From positions 1 to 32,088 of the forward strand of contig CAOKFN010000053.1 in NCBI GenBank assembly GCA_948467735.1: DNA of 32,088 nucleotides, in the 5' to 3' direction. Below, piece by piece: positions 1 to 6,842 of this stretch; the stretch's first letter is position 1; the number at the start of each line of letters is the position of its first letter. Source of the stretch: an uncultured bacterium. GTDB taxonomy: Bacteria; Bacillota; Clostridia; Lachnospirales; Lachnospiraceae. The position numbers were made by a program, and so were the translations under genes. The notes under the pieces are model-generated. The model was not told the DNA's origin. It was given only the letters and a program-made list of their open reading frames with translations, and did not search any database.

Positions 1-54
1 AGCCAGTAAAGGCTTTGAGGGTACTTTTGTGAGGTTAGGCTGTCAAACACCCGG

Positions 55-165
55 GTGGAGGAGCTGATTCCGGAGGCTCAGGCCGGGGAGCATACCAATA
101 TCGGCACCGTCGGCGTGGCCGTCGGATTTGTGCTGATGATGGTTTTGGACGTGGCGCTGGGGTAA
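55..165 (+). pseudogene. C-terminal remnant of a ZIP-family metal permease
   Basis: The frame ending at the TAA at 163-165 encodes about 36 residues, VEELIPEAQAGEH followed by NIGTVGVAVGFVLMMVLDVALG. This matches the last transmembrane segment of ZIP-family divalent metal transporters (zinc/iron permeases), where EELIPEA lies at the end of a metal-binding helix. Upstream in the same frame there are stops at 7-9 and 16-18, and the sequence before 55 does not look like the preceding ZIP helix in any frame. The gene therefore appears truncated at about position 54. This could be a rearrangement scar or an artefact of a contig edge; only about 54 bases are visible before the break. It is not expected to be functional. 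Confidence 0.6.
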
Positions 166-398
166 GCGTTTCGGCTTGAATAAACGGCTATACAAATATG
201 CTTTGTGGTGATATAATATCAAAAGAAATGGAAACTTTTGCCATCCAAGCTCTGCGGCAGTTTATTTTAGAAGCGCCATAGGATGAAGCCGAATCTGCGT
301 CTGCAAAGGAAGGGTCAGCCGTCTGCGATAGGCTGCAGGTTTTGGGGCATGCGGAGGGCAGAAGGCGTCATGGATGAAAATTAAACAGGAGAAAAAAT
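166..398 (+). promoter_or_regulatory. Leader of the histidine phosphatase gene, partly duplicated upstream of the next gene
   Basis: This 233-base intergenic stretch carries a 31-base segment at 172-202 that recurs exactly at 1166-1196. A second block at about 332-380 closely resembles 1198-1246, including the final ATGGATGAAAA. Between the two blocks here lie about 130 extra bases that contain a TATAAT-like box at 212-217 with no convincing -35. The ATG at 370 opens only a four-codon frame (MDEN, stop at 382-384), whereas its counterpart at 1236 is open into the downstream gene. Function is unknown; a shared promoter or leader duplicated with its gene is my inference. Confidence 0.5.
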
Positions 399-1124
399 AT
401 GCGTCTTTTAATCATACGACATGGGGATCCGGATTACGAGAAAGATTCTCTGACAGAAAAGGGCTGGCGGGAAGCCGGACTGCTGGCGGAAAGGATTTCA
501 AAGCTTGATGTGGCGGATATCTATGTATCGCCGCTGGGAAGGGCGAGGGATACCGCGTCCCCTGCTTTGGAGAAAATGGGCAGGACTGCGATTGTCTGCG
601 ACTGGCTGAGGGAATTTCCGCCGTTGATCAACCGTCCGGATATTACAGAAAAGAAAAAAATCGCGTGGGATTGGCTTCCTGAGGACTGGACGGCGGAGGA
701 GGCTTATTTTCAGCGGGATCGCTGGGCCGAAACGGAAATCATGAGGGAAGGCAGGGTGGGCGAAGTCTATAAGGACGTTATCCGCAGCTTTGACGCTCTG
801 CTGGCGGAACATGGTTATGTGAGAGAAGGGGAGTTTTACAGGGTGGAGAGGGCCAATCGGGATACCATTGTATTTTTCTGCCATTTTGGGCTGGAATGCG
901 TGCTGTTGAGCCGTCTTATGAACGTGTCGCCCATGATTCTCTGGCATCATGCCTGCGCCGCCCCTTCTGCCGTGACCACCGTTGTCACCGAGGAGCGCAG
1001 ACAGGGGAAAGCGTCGTTTCGCATGACGGCCTTCGGCGATACATCCCATTTATACGCAGCAGGGGAGGAACCTGCTTTTTCGGCGCGGTTCTGCGAAACC
1101 TTTGACAGTGATGAGAGGCATTGA
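399..1124 (+). CDS. Histidine phosphatase (phosphoglycerate mutase-like) family protein
   Basis: A 241-residue cytoplasmic protein of the histidine phosphatase superfamily. The N-terminal RHG motif (R7-H8-G9) supplies the histidine that is phosphorylated during catalysis. A second conserved histidine lies at about residue 162 in FFCHFGLECVLL, as expected for the branch-two catalytic pocket. SPLGRARDTA at about residues 44-53 matches the family motif that follows the first strand. The start at 399 is supported by AGGAG at 387-391. The substrate cannot be told from sequence: members include phosphoglycerate mutases, cobalamin-pathway phosphatases and broad-specificity phosphatases. Neighbouring genes give no pathway hint, although the downstream repeat protein shares its leader sequence, which suggests linked origin. 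Confidence 0.85.
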   Translation: MRLLIIRHGDPDYEKDSLTEKGWREAGLLAERISKLDVADIYVSPLGRARDTASPALEKMGRTAIVCDWLREFPPLINRPDITEKKKIAWDWLPEDWTAEEAYFQRDRWAETEIMREGRVGEVYKDVIRSFDALLAEHGYVREGEFYRVERANRDTIVFFCHFGLECVLLSRLMNVSPMILWHHACAAPSAVTTVVTEERRQGKASFRMTAFGDTSHLYAAGEEPAFSARFCETFDSDERH

Positions 1125-1165
1125 AGATTTGGAAATAAAATTGACGAAAGTGCTGAAAATGCCGC

Positions 1166-1249
1166 CGGCTTGAATAAACGGCTATACAAATATGCTGGCC
1201 GCAGGTTTTGCGGCATGATAAGGGCATAAGGGGCTATGGATGAAAAAGG
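1166..1249 (+). repeat. Second copy of the duplicated leader (31-base exact repeat plus diverged block)
   Basis: Positions 1166-1196 are identical to 172-202. Positions 1198-1246 match 332-380 with scattered mismatches and no large gap. The block contains a small hairpin, GCCGCA (about 1199-1204) with TGCGGC, that is disrupted in the first copy. The downstream gene's upstream in-frame ATG at 1236 lies inside this repeat. Confidence 0.75.
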
Positions 1250-1277
1250 CTTATTCAGGAAGAAAGAGGTATGGAAT

Positions 1278-2543
1278 ATGGGCATAAATGAGGAGCTAAA
1301 GGGCAGCGACGCGGCGGTTGAGCGTGCGAGAGCGCTGGCTGAAATCAGCAGTGAGAGGCGGGATGAGGAGTCCGTGGGGCAGGCGGTTGAAAAATTGGAA
1401 GCGCTTGCGGCGCAATATCCGGAGGTGCCGGAGATCATCGTTCTGCTGGCGAAGGCAATGGTGGACTTGGGCTGCGTGCAGGAGGAGCCGGAGGCGTTGA
1501 AAACGGTGGACAGGCTGGAGGAGCTTGCCGAAGCCCATCCGGACATGACGGCCATAGCCGCAAGGTATGCCAGAAGTCTGGTAAATCTGAGCAATATTCA
1601 GGGCGAGGAAGGGACGTTAGTCACCGTAGACAGGCTGGAGAAGCTGGTCAAGGAGTATCCGGATGTGGACGAGATAGCGATTCAGCTTGCCGAGGGATTG
1701 TATAATTTGTGCTGCGAACAGGAGCAGGACTCTATATTAAAGACAGTGGACAGGCTGGAAGAGGCGGCGGGAGAGCATCCTGACGTCACTGAGATAGCGG
1801 TTCAATATGTGAGAGCATTGACAATTCTTTGCTGCGAGGCTGAGGAATCGGAGGCGGACAGCATATTCCGCAGGCTGGAGGCCGCCGCGGGGAAGCATCC
1901 TGACAGCTTGGAGGTACTGGTTCCATATGCCGCGGGGCTGGCAATTTTAACCTGCGTACAGGAGGGAAAGGCGCTGTATAAAACGGTCCGCATATTGGCG
2001 AAGCTATCGGGAGACCATCCGGAAGAGACGGAAATAACAGCCGCATATGCCAAGGGTCTGGCCAGCGTAAGCTATGAGGAGGACGAAGAGGCGGTTTTGA
2101 AGGCGGTTGTGAAGCTGGGGGAGCTTGCCGAGGAGAATCCGGAGGAAACGCAGATAACAGTTGAATTTGCCAAGGGGCTTGCGAATTTAACCATAGACCA
2201 AGAGGAAGAGGATGCGGTGAAGACTCTGGGCATCCTGCAGGAGCTTCTGGCGGAGAACCCGGATGAGGAAGAGATAGCCGCGCAGTACGCCAAGGGGCTG
2301 TCCTCCCTGTGCTATAACCCTAGTCCTCTGGCATTCAATGCGTTGACGATACTGGATAAGCTTGTGGAGGAATATGCGGAAGAGGAGGACGTGCTGGCAG
2401 AGTTCGCCAAGGCTCTGGCGCTGCTTGGCAATGAGCTGGACGAGCGGTCGGGGGCGGGATTGAACGCCAGACTGGAAGGGCTGATTGCGGAGCATCCGTA
2501 TCTGGTCGAGGTAATAGATGATCTTTTTGAGGAAGAGGAATAA
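1278..2543 (+). CDS. Acidic alpha-solenoid protein with nine and a half 40-residue repeats
   Basis: Hypothetical protein of 421 residues (435 if the ATG at 1236 is used). I prefer ATG 1278 because AGAGG sits eight bases upstream; 1236 has a poorly spaced purine run. From about residue 40 it consists of repeats of almost invariant 40-residue length. Each starts near KTVDRLEELA, then (E)HPDxTEIA, then xxYAKGLxNL and an acidic turn. Copies 1-7 and 9 are 40 residues, copy 8 is 39, and the last is a half unit ending in EEEE. The two-helix pattern resembles TPR or other helical solenoids, but I do not recognise a named family. It lacks a signal peptide and membrane segments. A protein-protein scaffold role is inference only. 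Confidence 0.75.
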   Translation: MGINEELKGSDAAVERARALAEISSERRDEESVGQAVEKLEALAAQYPEVPEIIVLLAKAMVDLGCVQEEPEALKTVDRLEELAEAHPDMTAIAARYARSLVNLSNIQGEEGTLVTVDRLEKLVKEYPDVDEIAIQLAEGLYNLCCEQEQDSILKTVDRLEEAAGEHPDVTEIAVQYVRALTILCCEAEESEADSIFRRLEAAAGKHPDSLEVLVPYAAGLAILTCVQEGKALYKTVRILAKLSGDHPEETEITAAYAKGLASVSYEEDEEAVLKAVVKLGELAEENPEETQITVEFAKGLANLTIDQEEEDAVKTLGILQELLAENPDEEEIAAQYAKGLSSLCYNPSPLAFNALTILDKLVEEYAEEEDVLAEFAKALALLGNELDERSGAGLNARLEGLIAEHPYLVEVIDDLFEEEE

Positions 2544-2679
2544 CATGCAGTCAATGCCTCGTGAGCATTACATAGATAAACGAGCGTCAGCCATGTCTGC
2601 GCCGTTTGTGTGAAATGCCGTTTTTCTGCGGTTTTTAGGGATTTTGTTATAAATGGGTGAAAATATTATAAAATTTTGA

Positions 2680-2708
2680 TTGACATCTGGTAAACAAGGT
2701 GCTATACT
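2680..2708 (+). promoter_or_regulatory. Sigma-A type promoter for the amt-glnK transcript
   Basis: TTGACA at 2680-2685, a 17-base spacer and TATACT at 2703-2708. This is a near-perfect vegetative promoter in an AT-rich setting, predicting a start near 2715. Confidence 0.8.
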
Positions 2709-2722
2709 CACTTTCAGAAAGC

Positions 2723-2760
2723 AAAGGCGCTATGGATAAAACCGTAGTGCCTTTCTTTTT
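2723..2760 (+). terminator. Attenuator-like hairpin just downstream of the amt promoter
   Basis: AAAGGCGCTATGG (2723-2735) can pair with CCGTAGTGCCTTT (2742-2754), 13 pairs with two G-U wobbles, around a hexaloop ATAAAA. It is followed at once by CTTTTT. This is a classical intrinsic terminator shape, yet it lies only about 8 bases after the expected start. It therefore probably acts as a conditional terminator or a 5' stabilising hairpin rather than ending the upstream gene. Confidence 0.65.
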
Positions 2761-2779
2761 GCGGAGTGACCGCGATATA

Positions 2780-2856
2780 GGGCGATGCAGAGAAGTGTCG
2801 AAGAGAGGAAGCCGTAAGAATTTACGGTGAACTCCGAAACACTTCCCGCGTCGCCC
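2780..2856 (+). ncRNA. Candidate cis-regulatory RNA domain in the amt-glnK leader
   Basis: Three nested stems can form: GGGCGA/TCGCCC, GAAGTGT/ACACTTC and CCGTAA/TTACGG. A competing pairing, CGGAGT (2762-2767) with ACTCCG (2831-2836), crosses two of them, so it would be either a pseudoknot or an alternative fold. I do not recognise it as a named riboswitch. The presence of mutually exclusive pairings ahead of a nitrogen gene suggests a regulated leader; this is inference from complementarity only. Confidence 0.4.
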
Positions 2857-2931
2857 ATTTTGTTTCCGCAGACAGCGGAACTAAAATCGGCAGTTTTTTG
2901 GAGGAGAACTGCGGAACTGGGGTAGTGTCAA

Positions 2932-3006
2932 ATGGATTATGAAAAAATCGAACCCCTTTCCTTGACTGAGGCTGATTGTATTTTACTTACGGAAAGTCAA
3001 GGCTGA
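2932..3006 (+). CDS. Possible 24-residue leader ORF inside the amt-glnK leader
   Basis: ATG at 2932 opens MDYEKIEPLSL... and ends with TGA at 3004-3006. Only a weak GGGG lies about nine bases upstream, while a stronger GGAGGAG at 2900-2906 is about 25 bases away and sits in a hairpin loop. The ORF overlaps an 8-base inverted repeat (CCTTGACT 2960-2967, AGTCAAGG 2995-3002). It may be translated as a leader peptide or may simply be chance. Confidence 0.2.
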   Translation: MDYEKIEPLSLTEADCILLTESQG

Positions 3007-3182
3007 ATTTAAACGGGCTTTCAGCCCGGCTTTGACCGGGTTCCCGACGTAACATTCTGGCCGCCTAAGCCAAAGAAAGGGGGAAAGGCTTATAACCTCT
3101 GGAATCATTGAGTTTACCGGGGGTGAGCCGATTTTGGGTATATAAAGTTGACACTACTGGAACTGGAATGGAGGGAGATATT

Positions 3183-4940
3183 ATGACAAAAGAATTTTTG
3201 GAAGCGGTAAACGGCCAGCTGTTCGGCGTCTGGTTTTTAATCGGCGCGGCGCTGGTATTCTGGATGCAGGCGGGCTTCGCCATGGTGGAGACGGGATTTA
3301 CCCGGGCGAAAAACGCGGGAAATATCCTGATGAAAAATCTGATGGATTTCTGCATCGGCACGGTGGTATTCATATTAATCGGATTCGGCCTGCTCTTGGG
3401 GGAGGATCTTGCGGGACTGATAGGGAAGCCCGGATTTGATATTTTCACCAATTACGACAGTTTTGACTGGTCGGGATTTGTGTTCAATCTGGTATTCTGC
3501 GCCACAACGGCCACCATTGTATCCGGCGCCATGGCGGAGCGGACCAAGTTTATATCCTACTGCGTTTATTCCGCAGTGATATCCGCGGTGATTTACCCCA
3601 TTGAGGCTCATTGGATCTGGGGCGGTGGGTGGCTTTCGCAGATTGGGTTTCACGATTATGCAGGCTCCACGGCAATCCACATGGTCGGCGGAATCTCTGC
3701 CTTGATCGGAGCCGCCCTGCTGGGGCCCCGTATCGGCAAGTTTGTGAGGGACAAATCCGGGAAGGTCATAAAGGTAAACGCTTTCCCGGGGCACAATCTG
3801 CCCATGGGATGTCTGGGGGTATTTATTCTGTGGCTGGGCTGGTACGGGTTTAACGGCGCGGCGGCCCAGAGCGTGGACGAACTGGCGACTATTTTCGTGA
3901 CCACCACCATAGCTCCTGCCATTGCCACGGTGGTATGTATGATATTTACTTGGGTCAAATACGGCAAGCCGGATGTGTCCATGTGTCTGAACGCCTCTCT
4001 GGCGGGGCTGGTGGCGATTACGGCTCCCTGCGATGTGACCGATGCGCTGGGCGCGGCGGTGATTGGAGCCGTGGCGGGGCTTTTGGTGGTATTCGGCGTA
4101 TGGCTTTTGGATTATAAGCTGCATATTGACGACCCGGTGGGCGCCGTGGCGGTGCATTGTATGAACGGAATCTGGGGAACCATTGCGGTGGGGCTTTTTG
4201 CCACATCCTCTTCCCCGGCGTTTGAGCGGGCTGGTATCAGGGAAGGGCTTTTTTACGGAGGCGGCTTGACTCAGCTGGGACTGCAGCTTATAGGTTTTGC
4301 AGCGGTCGCCGCATGGACCGCCGTGACCATTACCATTGCGTTTCTGGCCATCAAGGCGGTGCTCGGCCTGCGGGTGTCCGAGGAGGAGGAAATCGTGGGT
4401 CTGGATTCCACGGAACACGGCCTTGCGTCCGCGTACTCGGGATTTTCCATTATGGACGTGTCCAATACCATGACCATGAGCGTCAATGAAAATACGGACT
4501 TGGGCGTGGAAGAATATGAAAACGCCTCTGAGGCAAAGAGGGCGGCGGCAGTGCAGGTGGCGAAAGCACCCATGGCTTCCGACACGGGCATGTACAAGGT
4601 GGCGATTATCTCCAGATTGTCCAGATATGATTATCTGAAAAAAGCCATGAACGACGTGGGCGTGACCGGCATGACGGTGACGCAGGTGATGGGCTGCGGC
4701 ATTCAGAAGGGCGCGGGAGACAAATATCGCGGCGTTGAGATGGACGCCACGCTTCTTCCCAAGGTAAAGGTGGAAGTGGTGGTCAGCAAGATTCCGGTGG
4801 ACACCGTGGTGGAAGCGGCCAAGAAGGCCTTGTATACCGGACATATCGGGGACGGGAAGATTTTCGTCTACAACGTTGACAGGGTGGTGAAGGTCCGTAC
4901 CGGAGAGGAAGATTTCGCCGCGCTGCAGGATGTGGAATAA
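3183..4940 (+). CDS. Ammonium transporter fused to a P-II (GlnK-like) regulatory domain
   Basis: A 585-residue fusion. Residues 1-400 form the Amt/MEP ammonium channel with about eleven membrane helices, including GSTAIHMVGG (twin histidine H166) and VHCMNGIWGT (H325). A linker (about 400-469) holds the Amt C-terminal motif near GLDSTEHGLASAY. Residues 470-576 are a complete P-II domain: GVTGMTVTQV, a T-loop at about 505-526, and TGHIGDGKIFVY with VVKVRTGE for nucleotide binding. By alignment with E. coli GlnB the T-loop keeps the tyrosine equivalent to Y46 (Y515) but has methionine (M520) in place of the uridylylated Y51. P-II normally blocks Amt as a separate trimer; here it is tethered. 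ATG 3183 is chosen because GGAGGGAG precedes it; the longer frame from 3108 lacks such a site. Confidence 0.93.
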   Translation: MTKEFLEAVNGQLFGVWFLIGAALVFWMQAGFAMVETGFTRAKNAGNILMKNLMDFCIGTVVFILIGFGLLLGEDLAGLIGKPGFDIFTNYDSFDWSGFVFNLVFCATTATIVSGAMAERTKFISYCVYSAVISAVIYPIEAHWIWGGGWLSQIGFHDYAGSTAIHMVGGISALIGAALLGPRIGKFVRDKSGKVIKVNAFPGHNLPMGCLGVFILWLGWYGFNGAAAQSVDELATIFVTTTIAPAIATVVCMIFTWVKYGKPDVSMCLNASLAGLVAITAPCDVTDALGAAVIGAVAGLLVVFGVWLLDYKLHIDDPVGAVAVHCMNGIWGTIAVGLFATSSSPAFERAGIREGLFYGGGLTQLGLQLIGFAAVAAWTAVTITIAFLAIKAVLGLRVSEEEEIVGLDSTEHGLASAYSGFSIMDVSNTMTMSVNENTDLGVEEYENASEAKRAAAVQVAKAPMASDTGMYKVAIISRLSRYDYLKKAMNDVGVTGMTVTQVMGCGIQKGAGDKYRGVEMDATLLPKVKVEVVVSKIPVDTVVEAAKKALYTGHIGDGKIFVYNVDRVVKVRTGEEDFAALQDVE

Positions 4941-4969
4941 GTCAAATTTTGTAAAAATATATTTTTCTA

Positions 4970-4998
4970 TTGACACAGCCTTCGGGCTGTGTTATTTT
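4970..4998 (+). promoter_or_regulatory. Putative padR-operon promoter whose spacer is the amt terminator stem
   Basis: TTGACA at 4970-4975 is followed, after exactly 17 bases, by TATTTT at 4993-4998. The spacer consists of the terminator hairpin. The -10 is imperfect, but the operator-like palindrome just downstream supports a promoter here. Confidence 0.5.
4973..4998 (+). terminator. Intrinsic terminator after amt-glnK
   Basis: ACACAGCC (4973-4980), tetraloop TTCG, GGCTGTGT (4985-4992), then TATTTTAT. A compact, stable hairpin with a U-rich tail 30 bases after the stop codon. Confidence 0.85.
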
Positions 4999-5010
4999 AT
5001 GTTTAGAAAC

Positions 5011-5033
5011 GACATGTCGAGACTCGACATGTC
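5011..5033. promoter_or_regulatory. Perfect 11-base palindromic operator upstream of padR
   Basis: GACATGTCGAG (5011-5021) is repeated in perfect inverted form at 5023-5033 around a single A. Each arm itself contains the palindrome GACATGTC. It contains ATGT-N9-ACAT, close to the ATGT-N8-ACAT pattern known for PadR-family binding. It would cover the start of transcription from the 4970 promoter, fitting autorepression by the downstream PadR protein (inference). Confidence 0.65.
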
Positions 5034-5270
5034 ATGCCGCGCCATATAAACCTGCCTAATTTGGTCAGGCAGACACTGCCCGCATGGCAATGAGCCAAGT
5101 CGGCCGTGCTGACTTTGTGACGTGCCTGAACGTATAGAAAGCCATGCGTTCCGCCATAGTCAATTGGATTTGGATTGAACCGCTGCCTTTTAAGCGGCGA
5201 TACGAGCGGTCTGCGTCGGCAAATCGAAAAAAATTGGCTTGGCGACAGGATTTGATTAGGAGTGATGCTC
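5034..5270 (+). other. Leader region between the operator and padR
   Basis: No gene seen. It holds modest hairpins: CTGCCT/AGGCAG near 5052-5072, TGGC/GCCA near 5084-5096, and ACCGCT (5179-5184), which can pair either with AGCGG at 5193-5197 or with AGCGGT at 5205-5210. If the 4970 promoter is used, padR has an unusually long leader of about 265 nt. Confidence 0.4.
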
Positions 5271-5732
5271 ATGGATGAAGCGCTCAGAAAAAAATATATT
5301 CCCATGACGGAAACCACATATTATACCCTGCTGTCCGTGATGGTTCCAAGACATGGATATGCGATTATGCAGTATGTCAGCGAATTGACCAAGGGCAGGA
5401 TTGTGCTGGGCACGGGCACCTTGTACACCATGGTGGGGAGGCTTGCGGCGGACGGCGTTATTGTAACGGTGCCGGAAAGCGATAAGAAATCTTATCTCAT
5501 CACGGAGACGGGGCTGGAGCTTGTGCGGGAGGAGACGGGGCGGCTGGGAAGACAGTTATCGGACGGGAAGAGTGTTCTGGGCTCGAAAATGGAGGCGGAT
5601 ATGCTTTTGGATATGGATATCATGCCGTGTTTTGGCATGGGGGCGGATTTTCAAAATGGGGGGGGTATTTCCGAAAAAGACGGCGATTCCTCGGACGGCA
5701 TGCAGGAGGATGGTCGGCATGGGAACGAATAA
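5271..5732 (+). CDS. PadR-family transcriptional regulator
   Basis: A 153-residue DNA-binding protein. The winged helix-turn-helix occupies about residues 10-85: YYTLLSVMVPRHGYAIMQYV, then GTGTLYTMVGRLAADGVI, the typical PadR recognition region. The rest is a short helical tail ending in a low-complexity Gly/Asp-rich stretch. I chose ATG 5271 because AGGAG at 5258-5262 is eight bases upstream; the GTG at 5262 and ATG at 5265 lie within or too near that site. It is followed, with overlap, by a DUF2812 gene and an ABC exporter, an arrangement common in Firmicutes, where PadR usually represses its own operon in response to membrane stress or drugs. The palindrome at 5011-5033 is its likely target. 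Confidence 0.88.
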   Translation: MDEALRKKYIPMTETTYYTLLSVMVPRHGYAIMQYVSELTKGRIVLGTGTLYTMVGRLAADGVIVTVPESDKKSYLITETGLELVREETGRLGRQLSDGKSVLGSKMEADMLLDMDIMPCFGMGADFQNGGGISEKDGDSSDGMQEDGRHGNE

Positions 5733-6825
5733 AGAGAAGAAAACCATATGCAGGGTTTATGCCAGCTATCAAAAGGAATTGAGATGGCTGGAGGAAATGG
5801 CGGGGAAGGGCTGGTTCCTTTCCGACGTATGCCTCGGCTGTATCTATCGTTTTGCAAGAGGCGCCCCCAAACGGATGGTATACGACATCGACCGTTTCGG
5901 TCTGACGAAGAAGCCGTCTCTGGAAGAAATCCGGAGGAAGGAAATGTTTATGGAGATGGCACAGGAAATGGGGTGGCGGGAAATCACCCACGACGAGAGC
6001 CAGAATTATTATTTCTGCAAGGAATATGAGGAGGGCGGCGTCAACCGCCTGCATAACGACGAGGAGTCCCGCCGCTACCGGGCGGAAAAATATAGAACCA
6101 GCGCGGAAAAGCGTGCGAGAATCGGGGTGCGCTGTCTGCTGGCCGTCACGGCTCTGGATCTGCTGATGAAACTTTTGGAGAGGTGGATGCTGAAGGGCAA
6201 TATGGAATGGTATCATTGGTTCACGCTGATATACGTGATTTTATGCAGCCTTCAGTCGATTGCGCTCTGGAGAAGCGGCGCCAGATGCTTCAGGGAGTTG
6301 TGCCTCACCCGGGAAGAATGGGAAGAAAGCGTAAGTCCCCGGTTTCATAAGACGGTGTGGAAGCTTCTTTTGACCAATCGGGGGCTGAACCGTTTCCTTG
6401 GCAGGCAGGCTGCTCAGGGCTGGACACTGACAGGCGTGACGCCCCTTAGATATTCTTTTGAAAAGACCCAAGGCGGGGCTCAGATTTATGCCTTGGACAG
6501 CAAATGGCTGGTAAATCAGCGAAGGAAAGCCTCCGGCAAAGGAAAAATCGGAGACAGCAAGGATTTCTGCGGCATGAACAACGACTGGGAAATACAGAGC
6601 GTGCGCGACGCCGAGGCAAAGGGCTGGAGCTTTGTATGCGCGCTGGAAAACAGGAGCATCATTTACAAAGGGGAGGCGGGGAAGACGAAACCCTTGAACG
6701 ACCCGAAGTACGACAACAGGCTTCGGTGGATTTCCCTGATTGGGGAATACGCGTTTTATCTGCTGTTATCCGGGCTTCTGGGAGGCGTAATAGGCTTTTT
6801 TATGGAGTTATTTTTTGATATATAG
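5719..6825 (+). CDS. DUF2812 membrane protein, two-copy
   Basis: A 368-residue protein with two DUF2812-type segments. The first (about 8-110) starts with YASYQKELRWLEEMAGKGWFL. The second (about 200-310) includes LLTNRGLNRFLGRQAAQGWTL, which shows the same 'E/RxFLxxQAxxGW' logic. Membrane segments lie around residues 135-160, 170-190 and near the C terminus (WISLIGEYAFYLLLSGLLGG...). ATG 5719 is preceded by AGGAGG at 5704-5709 with nine-base spacing; ATG 5710 abuts the site. The gene overlaps the end of padR by 14 bases, suggesting translational coupling. DUF2812 proteins are routinely paired with PadR regulators, but their function is unknown. A sensor or partner role for the downstream ABC exporter is inference. 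Confidence 0.8.
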   Translation: MGTNKEKKTICRVYASYQKELRWLEEMAGKGWFLSDVCLGCIYRFARGAPKRMVYDIDRFGLTKKPSLEEIRRKEMFMEMAQEMGWREITHDESQNYYFCKEYEEGGVNRLHNDEESRRYRAEKYRTSAEKRARIGVRCLLAVTALDLLMKLLERWMLKGNMEWYHWFTLIYVILCSLQSIALWRSGARCFRELCLTREEWEESVSPRFHKTVWKLLLTNRGLNRFLGRQAAQGWTLTGVTPLRYSFEKTQGGAQIYALDSKWLVNQRRKASGKGKIGDSKDFCGMNNDWEIQSVRDAEAKGWSFVCALENRSIIYKGEAGKTKPLNDPKYDNRLRWISLIGEYAFYLLLSGLLGGVIGFFMELFFDI

Positions 6826-6842
6826 CGGCACAGGGAGGCGTA

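Larger units (their letters stand above)
2544..3182 (+). other. 639-base intergenic region holding the structured amt-glnK leader
   Basis: No convincing gene was seen. After a weak terminator-like CCG...CGG-T run near 2613-2636, there is a consensus promoter (2680-2708), an attenuator-like hairpin (2723-2760) and a series of strong complementary segments. These are CCGTAA/TTACGG (2812-2817, 2822-2827), GAAGTGT/ACACTTC (2792-2798, 2839-2845), GGGCGA/TCGCCC (2780-2785, 2851-2856), TTCCGC/GCGGAA (2864-2869, 2875-2880), GCAGTT/AACTGC (2890-2895, 2907-2912), CGGGCT/AGCCCG (3014-3019, 3023-3028) and TAAGCC/GGCTTA (3066-3071, 3087-3092). Several alternative pairings compete with these. The leader is about 470 nt if transcription starts near 2715. 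Confidence 0.7.

Noticed and set aside
172..202. The 31-base repeat as a sigma-A promoter
   Set aside because: TTGAAT and TATACA/TACAAA occur but with the wrong spacing; no alternative pair fits.
947..1594. Long minus-strand open frame opposite the phosphatase and repeat protein genes
   Set aside because: Low-complexity Ser/Ala-rich shadow of the plus-strand codon pattern; spans two real genes.
2736..2741. ANTAR-type hexaloop in the amt leader
   Set aside because: The loop is ATAAAA; ANTAR targets need G at position 4 and a second matching hairpin, which I could not find between the transcription start and the terminator.
3061..3072. Sigma-54 promoter for amt-glnK
   Set aside because: TGGCC...GC has eight rather than ten bases between the GG and GC, and a good sigma-A promoter exists at 2680.
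3375..4976. 533-residue minus-strand open frame opposite amt-glnK
   Set aside because: His/Arg/Gly-rich translation without domains; the plus strand encodes a complete Amt-P-II protein.
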